Shown one piece after another: positions 9,206 to 17,254 of a DNA stretch of 20,254 nucleotides (position 1 is the first letter of the stretch; the number at the start of each line of letters is the position of its first letter). The stretch lies in contig NW_014577227.1 in assembly GCF_000485595.1 (NCBI RefSeq), positions 356,489 to 376,742 of the forward strand, given 5' to 3'. This DNA comes from Priapulus caudatus. Lineage: Eukaryota; Priapulida; Priapulimorpha; Priapulimorphida; Priapulidae. Position numbers and translations under genes: made by a program. The notes below the pieces were generated by a model. That model saw only the letters and a list, made by a program, of their open reading frames with translations, did not search any database and was not told the DNA's origin.

Positions 9206-9530
9206 ATTGTGCGTATGTGCAGTCTGTTCGTGTGCGTGTGTATACACGTAGTGCAGTCGCGACAGCGCTGGTTAAGTGATGTCTAGAAACGATGAGCGTT
9301 ACTTTATATAGTTGTGTAAGCATGGAGTTGCCTCGTCTTGACGACTCTCTATTTCTCTACTGGACATTGCTATTATCTTCCCAAGCTCGGCCATCCTCGC
9401 CATGTTGCTCACGTTTACGCCGCACCTTTTGTTAAGAGTAATCGAATATAATCGAGTATCAAATATAATATAATCGAGTATTAATATAAACGAGCATCAA
9501 ATATAATCACACACGTGAACAAGAACTCAC

Positions 9531-9744
9531 CCGTGGCGTTGGTGACGAAACGTTCCATGAGGCCTGGTCCGAACCCGGCCGATGTGGAGGCACTGATATC
9601 GACGCGGTAGGTGGTGGCCGGGTGCAGCGCCGTAGCGTTGTAACCGAGCTGTCCCATGTAGGTCATCGATGCGTTGACACGCACAGTCCACGGTGGACGC
9701 TGCCTGTCAACATCGCTGAACGACTCGACGACAGAGATGTCTAG
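9531..9744 (-). CDS. RPTP exon 12: FN3 domain 7, second half
   Basis: The translation begins LDISVVESFSDVDRQRPPW and continues VNASMTYMGQLGYNATAL, then HPATTYRVDISAST and GFGPGLMERFVTNAT. The LxPxTxYxVxIxAxTxxGxGP pattern is the FN3 E-F-G strand signature. The phase-0 start after TTATCACGCAG joins the exon at 10135-10241. The end is phase 1 at GTGAGT. Several N-x-S/T sequons fit an extracellular location. Confidence 0.94.
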
Positions 9745-9809
9745 CTGCGTGATAACGTATAACTATATGGGTCAACAACCACACAGACCATTCATGTAAC
9801 CATCCAGTC

Positions 9810-10076
9810 ATCCGGTCTGCCATCTATCCATCCATCCATCCAAACATCCATCCATTCGTCCATCCATCCAACCATCCGTCCGTCCGTCCGTTCGTCCGTA
9901 TGTCCTTCCATTTATCCATTCATCCATCTATCCGTCCGTCCGTCCGTCCGTCCGTCCATCCATCCATCCATCCATCCATCCATCCATCCATCCATCCATC
10001 CATCCATCCATCCATCCATCCATCCATCCATCCATCCATCCATCCATCCATCCATCCATCCATCCATCCACGCAAC
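9810..10076. repeat. (CATC)n tetranucleotide tract
   Basis: Imperfect CATC/CGTC units become a pure CATC array from about 9956 to 10070. It is intronic between the two halves of FN3 domain 7. The poly-repeat open frames on both strands are artefacts. Confidence 0.97.
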
Positions 10077-10134
10077 CATCCGGGCTACACCACCTCGCAG
10101 TGCGTGGCATTGACAGGTAAATGGGAAATCTCAC

Positions 10135-10241
10135 CTTGTACTGCAGGATGTGACCGTTTGGGTGCAAAGGTGGCTCCCATGCGAGGCTCAACATGTGGGG
10201 GCCCCTAGCAAGCAACGACAGCTCTACTGGCGCGCTGGGCT
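10135..10241 (-). CDS. RPTP exon 11: FN3 domain 7, first half
   Basis: The exon encodes [19 protein letters not shown] then [16 protein letters not shown]. This is the classic FN3 start (PxxPxxL), the buried Trp of strand B/C (LAWEPP) and the NGxIxxY turn. The acceptor TTTCCAG leads into AG, completing a Glu codon with the preceding exon's G. The phase-0 donor is GTGAGA. The length is 107 bases. Confidence 0.94.
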
Positions 10242-10298
10242 CTGGAAATTAAGGTGGCGCCGATCCGTATATCACAGACATGAAGAACGTGGAAGTGG

Positions 10299-10301
10299 GT
10301 A

Positions 10302-10335
<34 letters not shown>

Positions 10336-10420
10336 CGTGCGTGCGTGCGTGCGTGTGTGTGTGTGTGCGTGAGTAAGTACGTGCGTGCATGCGTGCGTGC
10401 GTGCGTGCTTTCGTGTGTGT
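10299..10420. repeat. GT/GC dinucleotide tract
   Basis: Alternating (GT)n and (GCGT)n with short interruptions. Intronic. Confidence 0.95.
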
Positions 10421-10661
10421 TGATGCGCTTTGCAAGTGAAAGGCTAGAGGCCGTTGTCAGAATTTCAATAACAAAAATGTTCTCGTAGACCGGACCTCTA
10501 TACACTGCGTACGAGAAACTAGTAACTTTACCATGTTTCTGTCAAAGGTCTAGGAGAAAAAGTAAAAGAGAAAAAACACTAATGTCAAGACTAATCTTGT
10601 TTCTGACAATGGGATCCAGGTCATTATGCTGTCCGCTAGCGAACGCTATACAGTGCTGTCC

Positions 10662-10918
10662 CGTACCCAAGGGGGGTTCCAGGGGTTCCGGAACCACTAA
10701 GCATAAAAAATAAATACAGTCGACCTCGCCTAAGTCGAATCCAACGGAACTGAATTAAACTGTTAAAATGCACCAGAATGCACCATTTTAAAGCAAATTT
10801 TCAAAGTTTTCTCGAGGGTCATGCCCCGGACCCCCTAACATTGCTCCGCGGCTTCGGCGCTCGCAGTCACCCGCACACCTCTGATTTGGAACCCCTCTTA
10901 GGCCAATCCTGGGTACAG
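10662..10918. mobile_element. Putative non-autonomous DNA element with GTACCC ends
   Basis: The left end is GTACCCAAGGGGGGTTCC and the right end in reverse complement is GTACCCAGGATTGG, both near G-rich GGTTCC motifs. The interior has GGTTCCGGAACCAC and a run ATGCCCCGGACCCCCTAACA. This looks like a short dispersed transposon remnant. The terminal match is only about 10 bases and no target duplication is clear. It lies just downstream of the small exon at 10961-11036 in gene orientation. Confidence 0.45.
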
Positions 10919-10960
10919 GCCTGGCTGTTGCGACAAACACGCCATAGTAAGATGGCGTAC

Positions 10961-11036
10961 CTGACACTGCAGTCCTCGCCCACACAGGTCGACTCCAGCT
11001 ACTATATCTAGATGGTTTCAGGTTCCGTGCTTGAAT
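10961..11036 (-). CDS. RPTP exon 10: FN3 domain 6, C-terminal part (micro-exon)
   Basis: A 76-base exon encoding IQARNLKPSRYSSWSRPVW then ARTAVS. The x-W-S-x-P-V pattern is the G-strand end of an FN3 domain. The acceptor ATCATTTTAG gives phase 0, matching the GAG/GTATAC end of the exon at 11340-11578. The donor GTACGC leaves one base that completes Glu with the next exon ([10 protein letters not shown]). It is easy to miss because its frame closes soon outside the splice sites. Confidence 0.88.
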
Positions 11037-11094
11037 CTAAAATGATTAGCAATAGATGCCGTAAATACTTGTAATATACAGTGATACTGCCTGC

Positions 11095-11154
11095 TGCAAA
11101 ATAATATTGTTATTATAATAGTATTGTTGTGATTATGTTATTATAATAATTATT

Positions 11155-11188
<34 letters not shown>

Positions 11189-11285
11189 AGTTATTTATTC
11201 CATATTATTGGTTATTTATTTATTTTTTTATTCATTTATCTATCTATTTATTTACTTATTTATTTTATTCGTTATTTACGTATAT
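11095..11285. repeat. A/T-rich low-complexity run (ATT)n/(TTTA)n
   Basis: AT-only stretches of ATT and TTTA units. Intronic between the two halves of FN3 domain 6. Confidence 0.9.
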
Positions 11286-11339
11286 GCGGATGTCGCGCAA
11301 TTACGGATGTACATTTTCCACGCATAACTTCCTGTATAC

Positions 11340-11578
11340 CTCTATGCTGTAGTTGTTATTTGCCTGTAGATCGCTGATATTGTACACGCACACGCCGTCA
11401 GCGCACGTGTCGTTACGAGGCAGTTCGTCAGGGTAGCTCTGCGCACGATTCCCTGTTCCGTAGCGCACCCGGTACGCCCAGCGTTCGCCGTGAGGTGGGT
11501 ACGCCTCATCCCACTTTACCGTGATGGCGGTTGGGGACGGATACGCTCGCACTCCGTCGACGTCTGTCGTCGGGGGCG
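11340..11578 (-). CDS. RPTP exon 9: FN3 domain 6, main part
   Basis: The translation begins APPTTDVDGVRAYPSPTAI, then TVKWDEAYPPHGERWAYRV, and later CVYNISDLQANNNYSIE. The conserved Trp (VKW), the Tyr of strand C (YRVRYG) and the L-x-x-x-x-x-Y strand F are all present. A pair of cysteines (NDTCADGVC) may form a local disulfide. The acceptor TGTTTGCAG leads into CG and completes Ala with the exon at 11840-12148. The GTATAC donor is phase 0. The length is 239 bases. Confidence 0.93.
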
Positions 11579-11617
11579 CTGCAAACACAGGCAGGAAATT
11601 GCGTCCGGCAATTGCAC

Positions 11618-11755
11618 ACAATTAAAAATAATTTATCCTCGGTTAAATTATTTCTACCACGGTAAAAAATAATTTTTCCGCGGTTAAATTATGTGTAACA
11701 AGGCCTCTGATTGGGTATAAATTTTAACCGCGCTAAAAATAATTATTTGTACGTA
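11618..11755. mobile_element. Possible small AT-rich palindromic element
   Basis: The left side has AAAAATAATTTATCCTCGG and the right side has ACCGCGCTAAAAATAATTA. Both pair imperfectly as inverted ends around GGTTAAATTAT copies. It could be a MITE relic or merely AT-rich palindromic sequence. Confidence 0.35.
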
Positions 11756-11839
11756 CGATAACCAACCATGTGGTGTTCAACTGTGTCACACACCCACTGT
11801 AGGGAGCGTAGTGTGAGGCTACACGCGTGTTTCACATAC

Positions 11840-12148
11840 CGGCAGGGGGCGTGGTGAAGCTGTGATTGGCGGCGGGTCCTTCTCCCGCTGCGTTGACGCC
11901 GCGCACGCTGAGCACGTAGCGTGTGTACGGCACCAGCATGTTCAGCTCGTGGCTCTGCAGGTACAGCCTGCTGTCAGCCGACACCGGACTAAGAGTCCCC
12001 GTCACCTCGTCCCCCCACGGATCGGGCGACGTGAGGCGCCACCTGTAGGCGGTTATCGCGCCGTGGCGTCGTTCACAGGGTATCGGGTCCCAGTAGGCGT
12101 AGGTGTAGCGGAGGATGAAGGTGATGTCGGTGGGCGCGTCCGTCGGTG
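11840..12148 (-). CDS. RPTP exon 8: FN3 domain 5, complete in one exon
   Basis: One full FN3 domain of about 103 residues with phase 1 at both ends, the symmetrical 1-1 exon expected of a shuffled module. It starts APTDAPTDITFILRYTYAYW and continues DPIPCERRHGAITAYRWRL, then YVLSVRGVNAAGEGPAANHS and FTTPPA. The VxGVNAAGEGP G-strand motif is textbook FN3. The acceptor is TTTTGCCGCAG and the donor is GTATGT. The G+C content is visibly higher than in the surrounding intron. Confidence 0.96.
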
Positions 12149-12190
12149 CTGCGGCAAAATCACTGACGCTATTAGACGTCATGCACCCTG

Positions 12191-12503
12191 ACATTGTCAC
12201 ACGACAGAAACTGAGAGACACCAGACATTGTCACACGATAGAAACTGAGAGACACCAGACATTGTCACACGATGGAAACTGAGAGACACCAGACATTGTC
12301 ACACGACAGAAACCGAGAGACACCAGACATTGTCACACGACAGAAACTGAGAGACACCAGACATTGTCATACGACAGAAACTGAGAGACACCAAACATTG
12401 TCATACGACAGAAACCGAGAGATACCAGACATTGTCATACGACAGAAACCGAGAGATACCAGACATTGTCACACGACAGAAACCGAGAGATACCAGACAT
12501 TGT
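12191..12503. repeat. 34-bp minisatellite, about nine copies
   Basis: The unit contains ACATTGTCACACGACAGAAA followed by CTGAGAGACACCAG. Copies repeat every 34 bases with few changes. The array abuts the 42-bp array directly to its right. Open frames across it are repeat artefacts. Confidence 0.97.
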
Positions 12504-12668
12504 CCATCAACATCACACCCCTCTACACCTACCTCCGCAGTCTGTCCATCAACATCACTCCCCTCTACACCTACCTCCGCAGGCAAAGTATAAACATCAC
12601 ACCCTTCTACACCTACCTCCACAGGCAAAGTATAAACATCACACCCTTCTACACCTACCTCCACAGGT
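12504..12668 (-). repeat. 42-bp minisatellite carrying 5' splice sites
   Basis: Four copies at 42-base spacing. On the gene strand each contains TGTGGAG or TGCGGAG followed by GTAGGTGTAGA. The copy at the right-hand end provides the real donor of the exon at 12659-12793, whose last nine bases lie in the repeat. The same unit recurs at 16705-16833. Confidence 0.93.
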
Positions 12669-12793
12669 AGTCCTTAGTATCACACTTTCGCTCGGCTGCC
12701 CGGTCGAGGGTACTCCGTCCTGGGTAACTTCCGCCGTCACCCTCACCTCGTAGCTCGTGTCCGTACGCAGTGATGCGATCACCACAGATCGTG
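12659..12793 (-). CDS. RPTP exon 7: FN3 domain 4, second half
   Basis: The translation is ARSVVIASLRTDTSYEVRV then TAEVTQDGVPSTGQP and SVILRTTCG. The LRTDTSYEVRVTAE run is the FN3 E-F strand core. The acceptor CCGTCTAG leads into CA, completing Ala with the exon at 13122-13298. The donor is GTAGGT, phase 1, and lies at the edge of the 42-bp minisatellite. Using later donors in the array would read into a TGA within seven codons, so only the first donor maintains the protein. Confidence 0.9.
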
Positions 12794-12837
12794 CTAGACG
12801 GGAAATTAAAGGGCTAAGTACAACGACAGCTTGAACG

Positions 12838-13117
12838 TGTATGAATGTCAGGACTACGCGCCACCCATCTGTAAATGCACACACTACACGCCATACATCT
12901 GAGAAGGTGCACACCACACGCCACTTCGATGAAACAGCACACACTGCACGCCACCTATCTGTGAAGGCACACACTACATGCCCCCTCAGCTGTGAAAGCA
13001 CACATTGCGCGCCACCTGTCTGCGAGGGTACACACTGTACGCCACCTATATCTACTCGTGACAGCACGCATTGTACGCGCGCCTACCTAGTATGACAGCA
13101 CACACACTACAGGCGAC
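12838..13117. repeat. ~37-bp degenerate minisatellite
   Basis: About eight diverged units of the form CACACACTACACGCCACC plus ATCTGTGAAGG. They fill the intron between the two halves of FN3 domain 4. Confidence 0.88.
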
Positions 13118-13121
13118 GTAC

Positions 13122-13298
13122 CTGGGCCGTGAACGAGAACACTGGTCCATTCCGAAACATCAGAGCACATTTCCTGGCTCGCGCATGTCTCCACTCTGTA
13201 CGTGACGCTCAGGGCGCCCACTCCAACGTCGTCCCACGTGATCACCGCCTGTGTCGTGGAGACGTCGGCGACAGTCACGTTCGTCGGAATCGGGACAA
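13122..13298 (-). CDS. RPTP exon 6: FN3 domain 4, first half
   Basis: The exon encodes VPIPTNVTVADVSTTQAVI, TWDDVGVGALSVTYRVE, and CSDVSEWTSVLVHGP. It holds the FN3 A-B-C strands with the Trp in ITWDD and the YRVE strand. Two cysteines nearby (ETCASQEMCSDV) may be bridged. The acceptor CCCTCGCAG leads into TT and completes Val with the previous exon. The donor is GTACGT, phase 1. The length is 177 bases. Confidence 0.94.
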
Positions 13299-13346
13299 CT
13301 GCGAGGGATAGCAATGGAATTACGCTACGATAGATGGCGCCAGTGT

Positions 13347-13404
13347 CCGGTGAGTATTAGAGTCCCTTTATATAGATCCCTCTATATTAAGGGACTCTAG
13401 CGAG
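13347..13404. repeat. Near-perfect inverted repeat (hairpin)
   Basis: TTAGAGTCCCTTTATATAGA pairs with TCTATATTAAGGGACTCTAG across a 4-6 base centre. Intronic. The flanking GAGTATTAGA/GAGTATCAGA similarity suggests a small duplicated or transposed unit. From 13405 to 13900 I see no exon or repeat that I can name. Confidence 0.8.
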
Positions 13405-13981
13405 TATCAGACGCCATTTATGTAGATGAGAATCACTCTCTATAATACACGGACTGTAGTGGGACGTAGGCTCGCGTACGCGCCACTCCTCGATTGACGC
13501 TCGTTTATCCTGGCATGAGTCATGTTCGGTTGTTTATCGATTTTAACCTACGTTTGCGAATTCTTATCGATATTCTACAAGTGTAGCTAGGTTTAAATTG
13601 GCTTACAATGCACGATACACGATACAAGGAAAAGAGACACAAAAACAGGAGAGCAATAAAATAAGAAATGAGGTCATGGAACTGTTACGACCGCAAGACT
13701 GACCGTTGCAAGTGCTTCCAGAAGCGTCCAAGTATGTTCCATCTAGGCGAAATATAAAAAAAAGTCCATGACCGCCGGTTAAGCATCTGTAGCTACATAC
13801 ATGAAATAATGTTTCTCATTGCCAATGAATACACGAATCAATGAGTCTCTAATCTCTCATCTCGCTCATTCTCGCTTGCTAAATATCCCGCTTATTGACT
13901 TTCCCGCGCGCTCTCTCTCGCTTTCTCTTTCTTTCCCCTCCCCCTCTCTCTCGTCCCCCTCTGCCTTACCCCCTCGCTCTT

Positions 13982-14213
<232 letters not shown>

Positions 14214-14287
14214 TCTTTGGCTCTCCCTCTTTCACCCTCTAGCTATCTGTTTATCGCGCGCACAACCTATCACGAGCTCTTTGTTAC

Positions 14288-14611
14288 CTGCACATGACGT
14301 CGTGCGGAACTCGGCTTTCATCGATACGTTAGAGCTGTAGAGGGCGTCGGCCTGCGCGACAACAACCTGCGCGCGCAGCGCGTATCTAGTCCGTGGCTGG
14401 AGTCCGTCGATGCTCAGCCTCCCATTCGCCAGGTCCGTCACTCTCGCCTCGTCGACCGTCGTCCATCGCTGGTCGGCCGCCGCCCGCAGCTGCCAGCGGT
14501 ACGAGCGCTGTGTCAGCGGACCCTGCAGGGCGTGCGTGAATGTCGGCCGGTTGACGAGTATGCGCGTCGCGGTGGGGTCGACGACCGTCGGTCGGCTGAC
14601 GTCCGGTAGTT
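14288..14611 (-). CDS. RPTP exon 5: FN3 domain 3, complete in one exon
   Basis: This 324-base exon is phase 1 at both ends and holds about 108 residues. It starts LPDVSRPTVVDPTATRILV, continues QRSYRWQLRAAADQRWTTV and IDGLQPRTRYALRAQVVVA, and ends EFRTTSCA. The LQPRTRYALRAQV strand is the FN3 F-strand motif. It directly follows the EGF-like exon, giving CSIELPDVSRP at the junction. The acceptor is CGTGCTGCAG and the donor is GTAACA. It is very G+C rich compared with the flanking introns. Confidence 0.93.
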
Positions 14612-14654
14612 CTGCAGCACGACGCGAGATGGCGTTGGCGTGGGGGGCGAGGGG

Positions 14655-14770
14655 CGTGGAGACGTTATGAAAGGTTGGTGTGTTGGCGGATGTACGTTAT
14701 GTAAGGTTAGTTTATTGGACGACGGACGTTATCTAAAAGGTTAGTGTGTTAAAGGACGCACGTTATGTAA
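14655..14770. repeat. Host minisatellite, left part (GGTTAGTGTATTGGCGGACG unit)
   Basis: Tandem units of about 32-36 bases built on ACGTTATGTAAGGTTAGT and TATTGGCGGACG. The array is interrupted at 14771 by the inserted element and resumes at 15293. Confidence 0.88.
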
Positions 14771-15292
14771 AGCCTGGGACACACCATGCGAACTTATTCT
14801 CACGTCCGCGCGATCATATCCGCAGCGAAAATCGTGGCGAAAATATTCGCACCCGCATGCGATAATTGAGCGGACACACGATGCGAATTTATTCGCACGT
14901 CCGCAGCGTACACACTACACGCGATCTACTGGCACCACACGGCTCAACCATGGCTCCAACAGTCAGGTGGTCACGTGATTAGCATACTGATCAATGATTC
15001 GCTGCATTACAACAATCGGCCTTTATTCGCACTAGACTGTTATCCGTCCCTTCTCACAAGCTCGATATAGGCATATATCGAGCTTGTGAGAAGGGACGGG
15101 TACCAGTCTATATTCACACGTCCGCACGTCCGCAGCAAAAATATCAAACATGTTTGATCGCTGCGAAGTTCGGTGCGGATGAAGTTCGCAGCGAAATTCG
15201 TCCGCGCTTAAGCGGGCACATCATGCGAATTTCGCTGCGATTTTACAATCGCTGCGGACGTGCGAATAAATTCGCATGATGTGTCCCCCGCT
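14771..15292. mobile_element. PIF/Harbinger-like MITE, 522 bp, TAA target duplication
   Basis: The left end is AGCCTGGGACACACCATGCG and the right end in reverse complement is AGCGGGGGACACATCATGCG. The match then continues through AATTTATTCGCACGTCCGC for about 40 bases of terminal inverted repeat. TAA flanks both sides (14768-14770 and 15293-15295). Removing the element and one TAA restores the surrounding minisatellite unit ACGTTATGTAAGGTTA exactly. A 3-bp TWA duplication is typical of PIF/Harbinger. There is no transposase frame inside, so it is non-autonomous. Confidence 0.88.
15034..15109. repeat. 26-bp perfect hairpin inside the MITE
   Basis: CCGTCCCTTCTCACAAGCTC... at 15044-15069 is the exact reverse complement of 15074-15099, with a 4-base centre. 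Pairing extends outward with two mismatches to AGACTG/CAGTCT. It would form a long stem if transcribed. Confidence 0.95.
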
Positions 15293-15485
15293 TAAGGTTA
15301 ATGTATTGGCGGAAGTACGTTATAAAAGGTTAGTGTATTGTAGGACGTACGTACGTTATGAAAGGTTAGTGTACATATTGGCGGACGTACGTTATGAAAG
15401 GTTAGTGTATTGGCGGACGTACGTTATGAAATGTTAGTGTAGTTGGCGGGACGTAATGTGGAGTTGATATATTAAGCGTGTGCGT
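15293..15485. repeat. Host minisatellite, right part
   Basis: Continuation of the GGTTAGTGTATTGGCGGACG / ACGTTATGAAA array after the inserted element, about five units, decaying towards the EGF-like exon. Confidence 0.88.
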
Positions 15486-15549
15486 TATGCAAAGTTAAAT
15501 GTGTTGAGGAGCTCCGCGTCCTCCCCATCTCTGCCACCCACCAGCTTAC

Positions 15550-15687
15550 CTATGCTGCAGGCAGCTGTGGCAAATCCATCCCTGCAACCTCTGGGACAAG
15601 AGATGTCACCTTGGAGGTTCACCTGACAGTCTTCTGTCTCGTTGAGACAGTGGCAGCGGCTTTCACAGGTGGGCCCAAAATGGTTTG
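15550..15687 (-). CDS. RPTP exon 4: EGF/laminin-EGF-like module
   Basis: The translation is ANHFGPTCESRCHCLNETED, then CQVNLQGDISCPRGCRDGF and ATAACSI. The pattern FGPxCxxxCxCL...C......G.CxxGC.xGF....C is the EGF-like or laminin-EGF-like module known from Tie and MEGF-type proteins. The acceptor TTCACGGCAG leads into CA and completes Ala. The donor is GTAAGC in phase 1. It is a symmetric 1-1 exon of 138 bases sitting between FN3 domains 2 and 3. The placement is unusual for a receptor PTP, but the frames join cleanly on both sides. Confidence 0.92.
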
Positions 15688-15814
15688 CTGCCGTGAAAAC
15701 ATAATTATCGTATATGAAAACATATATCATATATACATTTTTTCTCGCGCATAAGATATCATCGCGTCTGGAAGAAGTTAATATGCGGCCAGTGCTTGTA
15801 TTGGCGCCACTCAC

Positions 15815-16034
15815 CGGCAGGTGGCGTTGTCACGCTACGCTTGTCGCTCCAGTCTCCGACAGAATCCCGATTCGTCGCACGTACTCTGGCCTGCCACTTC
15901 GTAAATGGCGCGCTGTCGATCTGCCAGTACTTCGACCTCGACCTCGGCAGCAGTACTGGGGAGAGGTGGCCCGGCGAGGCCGTGTACTCGACCTCGTAGC
16001 TATTATTCGTCATGCAATTCCACTCTGCGGGCGC
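15815..16034 (-). CDS. RPTP exon 3: FN3 domain 2, second part
   Basis: The frame starts APAEWNCMTNNSYEVEYTAS, continues KYWQIDSAPFTKWQARV, RATNRDSVGDWSDKRSV and ends TTPPA. The RVRATNRDSVGDWSD segment is a clear FN3 F-G pattern. The phase-0 acceptor CTTTTCCCAG matches the GAG/GTATAG end of the exon at 16475-16548. The donor GTGAGT is phase 1. The length is 220 bases. Confidence 0.93.
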
Positions 16035-16164
16035 CTGGGAAAAGTTGGGGCGTGTTCGCCGTGGTTACGGTTACCGAGAGCTGTCGTTCGTATTCGTTTT
16101 GAGTTTGTGCGTATATTGGAAGTGTAGTGTGTTACGAGGTGAGATATACGCGGGTGGGACGTAA

Positions 16165-16315
16165 AGGTGGGATGGGGTGGTGTGAGGGTGAGGGTGGGGT
16201 GAGGGGTGAGGGTGGGGTAGGTAGGTTAGGGTGGGGTGGAAGGGGTGAAGAGGGATGATGGTGGGGTGAGGGTGAGGGTGGATGGTGTGGGGTGAGGGTG
16301 GGGTAGGGTGTTGTA
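16165..16315 (+). repeat. G-rich degenerate minisatellite (GGGTGA/GGGGTG)
   Basis: Runs of GGGTGAGGGTGGGGTGAGGG on the plus strand, with many closely spaced G-triplets and G-quartets. The transcribed strand of the gene gives C-rich RNA here. Intronic between the two exons of FN3 domain 2. Confidence 0.9.
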
Positions 16316-16474
16316 GTATAGAACGCTGTGGCGGGCTGAGAAGTGATGCTGGTGGGTTGTCCTATATGGGCAAGTTGATAATGGGTGTCCAGGAGGCGAT
16401 TGCATGAATTGTGCAGGTCACCAACACTAAGACTAGCAACTTTTTTTGACAGTGTTCGGTTCGTATGGCTATAC

Positions 16475-16548
16475 CTCCCAGGTGGCCGTCACTCTTGTCG
16501 CTCCTGCGTCATCTATATTCAGCTCGAAATTCTCAACCCGGCCAGGCA
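16475..16548 (-). CDS. RPTP exon 2: FN3 domain 2, first strands
   Basis: A 74-base exon encoding PGRVENFELNIDDAGATRV then TATWE. The P-x-x-V-x-x-F/L and final TATWE are FN3 A-B strands with the buried Trp. The acceptor ATTTATTTCAG leads into TG (phase 1). The donor GTATAG is phase 0 and matches the next exon. The preceding exon in view (19905-20031) ends in phase 2 and cannot join here, so an exon is missing between them. Confidence 0.87.
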
Positions 16549-16704
16549 CTGAAATAAATAGACCAATATGCTACTGTACATTCAATTCATCTGTATCACA
16601 ATTAATACCGACTGGTCGTAATCTGCTGACCAGCGACATAGTGGGGTTTACATGGCATAGCTGGTGAGTGATTAATCTACTCGCTACGCAACACGATCAC
16701 ATAG

Positions 16705-16833
16705 AGGCGCAACATCACCCCCCTCTACACCTACCTTCGCAGGCTGTCCATCAACATCACACCCCTCTACACCTACCTCCGCATGCAGGCTGTCCATCAA
16801 CATCACGCCCCTCTACACCTACCTCCGCAGGCT
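16705..16833 (-). repeat. Second locus of the 42-bp splice-donor minisatellite
   Basis: Three units of ATCAACATCACACCCCTCTA followed by CACCTACCTCCGCAGGCTGT, nearly the same as at 12504-12668, one with a small insertion. On the gene strand each reads TGCGGAG/GTAGGTGTAGA. The LTR-like left arm begins immediately at 16834. Confidence 0.92.
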
Positions 16834-17254
16834 CTCCGGCATCGTAGCAGCGTCGAGTTAGCAAATGGTAGCAGATTGTAGCAAAGAGTAAAGATGATGT
16901 AGTCGCAGAATTTGCTCTTGAAGACTGACTTTATTAGTAAACACGATACAAATATGTATACACTATGGCGACCTAGGCACCCAAGCCTAGGCCCCGTGTC
17001 TCGTCTTCGTCTATCTCCACTATATCGTCTCTCGTCTCTTCCTCTGGGTAATAACCTCCTATATGGTCTTTCGTCCGTGCCTATTTATACGTTTCCGAAA
17101 ACCGCCCGGCGACATTTGAATCCGACCGGCTTTTCGTCATTATCGGCCGGACCCTGGCTCGTAGGTGTGGCGTGTCGCGTCACCCATCCCCGGCGCAAGG
17201 TGTGACGTGCCAAGCGTCGCATTCTGTCGCCACCGTTTGCTGAATACAATAATT
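16834..17254 (-). mobile_element. LTR-like sequence, left copy (inverted)
   Basis: This is the reverse complement of 18692-19114 with roughly a dozen differences by eye. Read on the minus strand it begins TGTATTC near 17248, has a TATA box (CGTATAAATAGG), then CTAATAAAGTCAGTCTT as a polyadenylation signal. It stops at GATGCCGGAG, where the minisatellite begins. The last ~75 bases present in the right copy are absent. The layout of TATA box then AATAAA is typical of a retrotransposon LTR. Confidence 0.8.

Noticed and set aside
10788-10985. Minus-strand 65-codon frame as a single gene
   Set aside because: Only its first part overlaps the micro-exon at 10961-11036. The rest runs past a good GTACGC donor into a putative transposon.
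12272-12670. 132-codon plus-strand frame with repeated peptides
   Set aside because: It is the translation of the 34-bp and 42-bp minisatellites. There is no start context or conserved domain.
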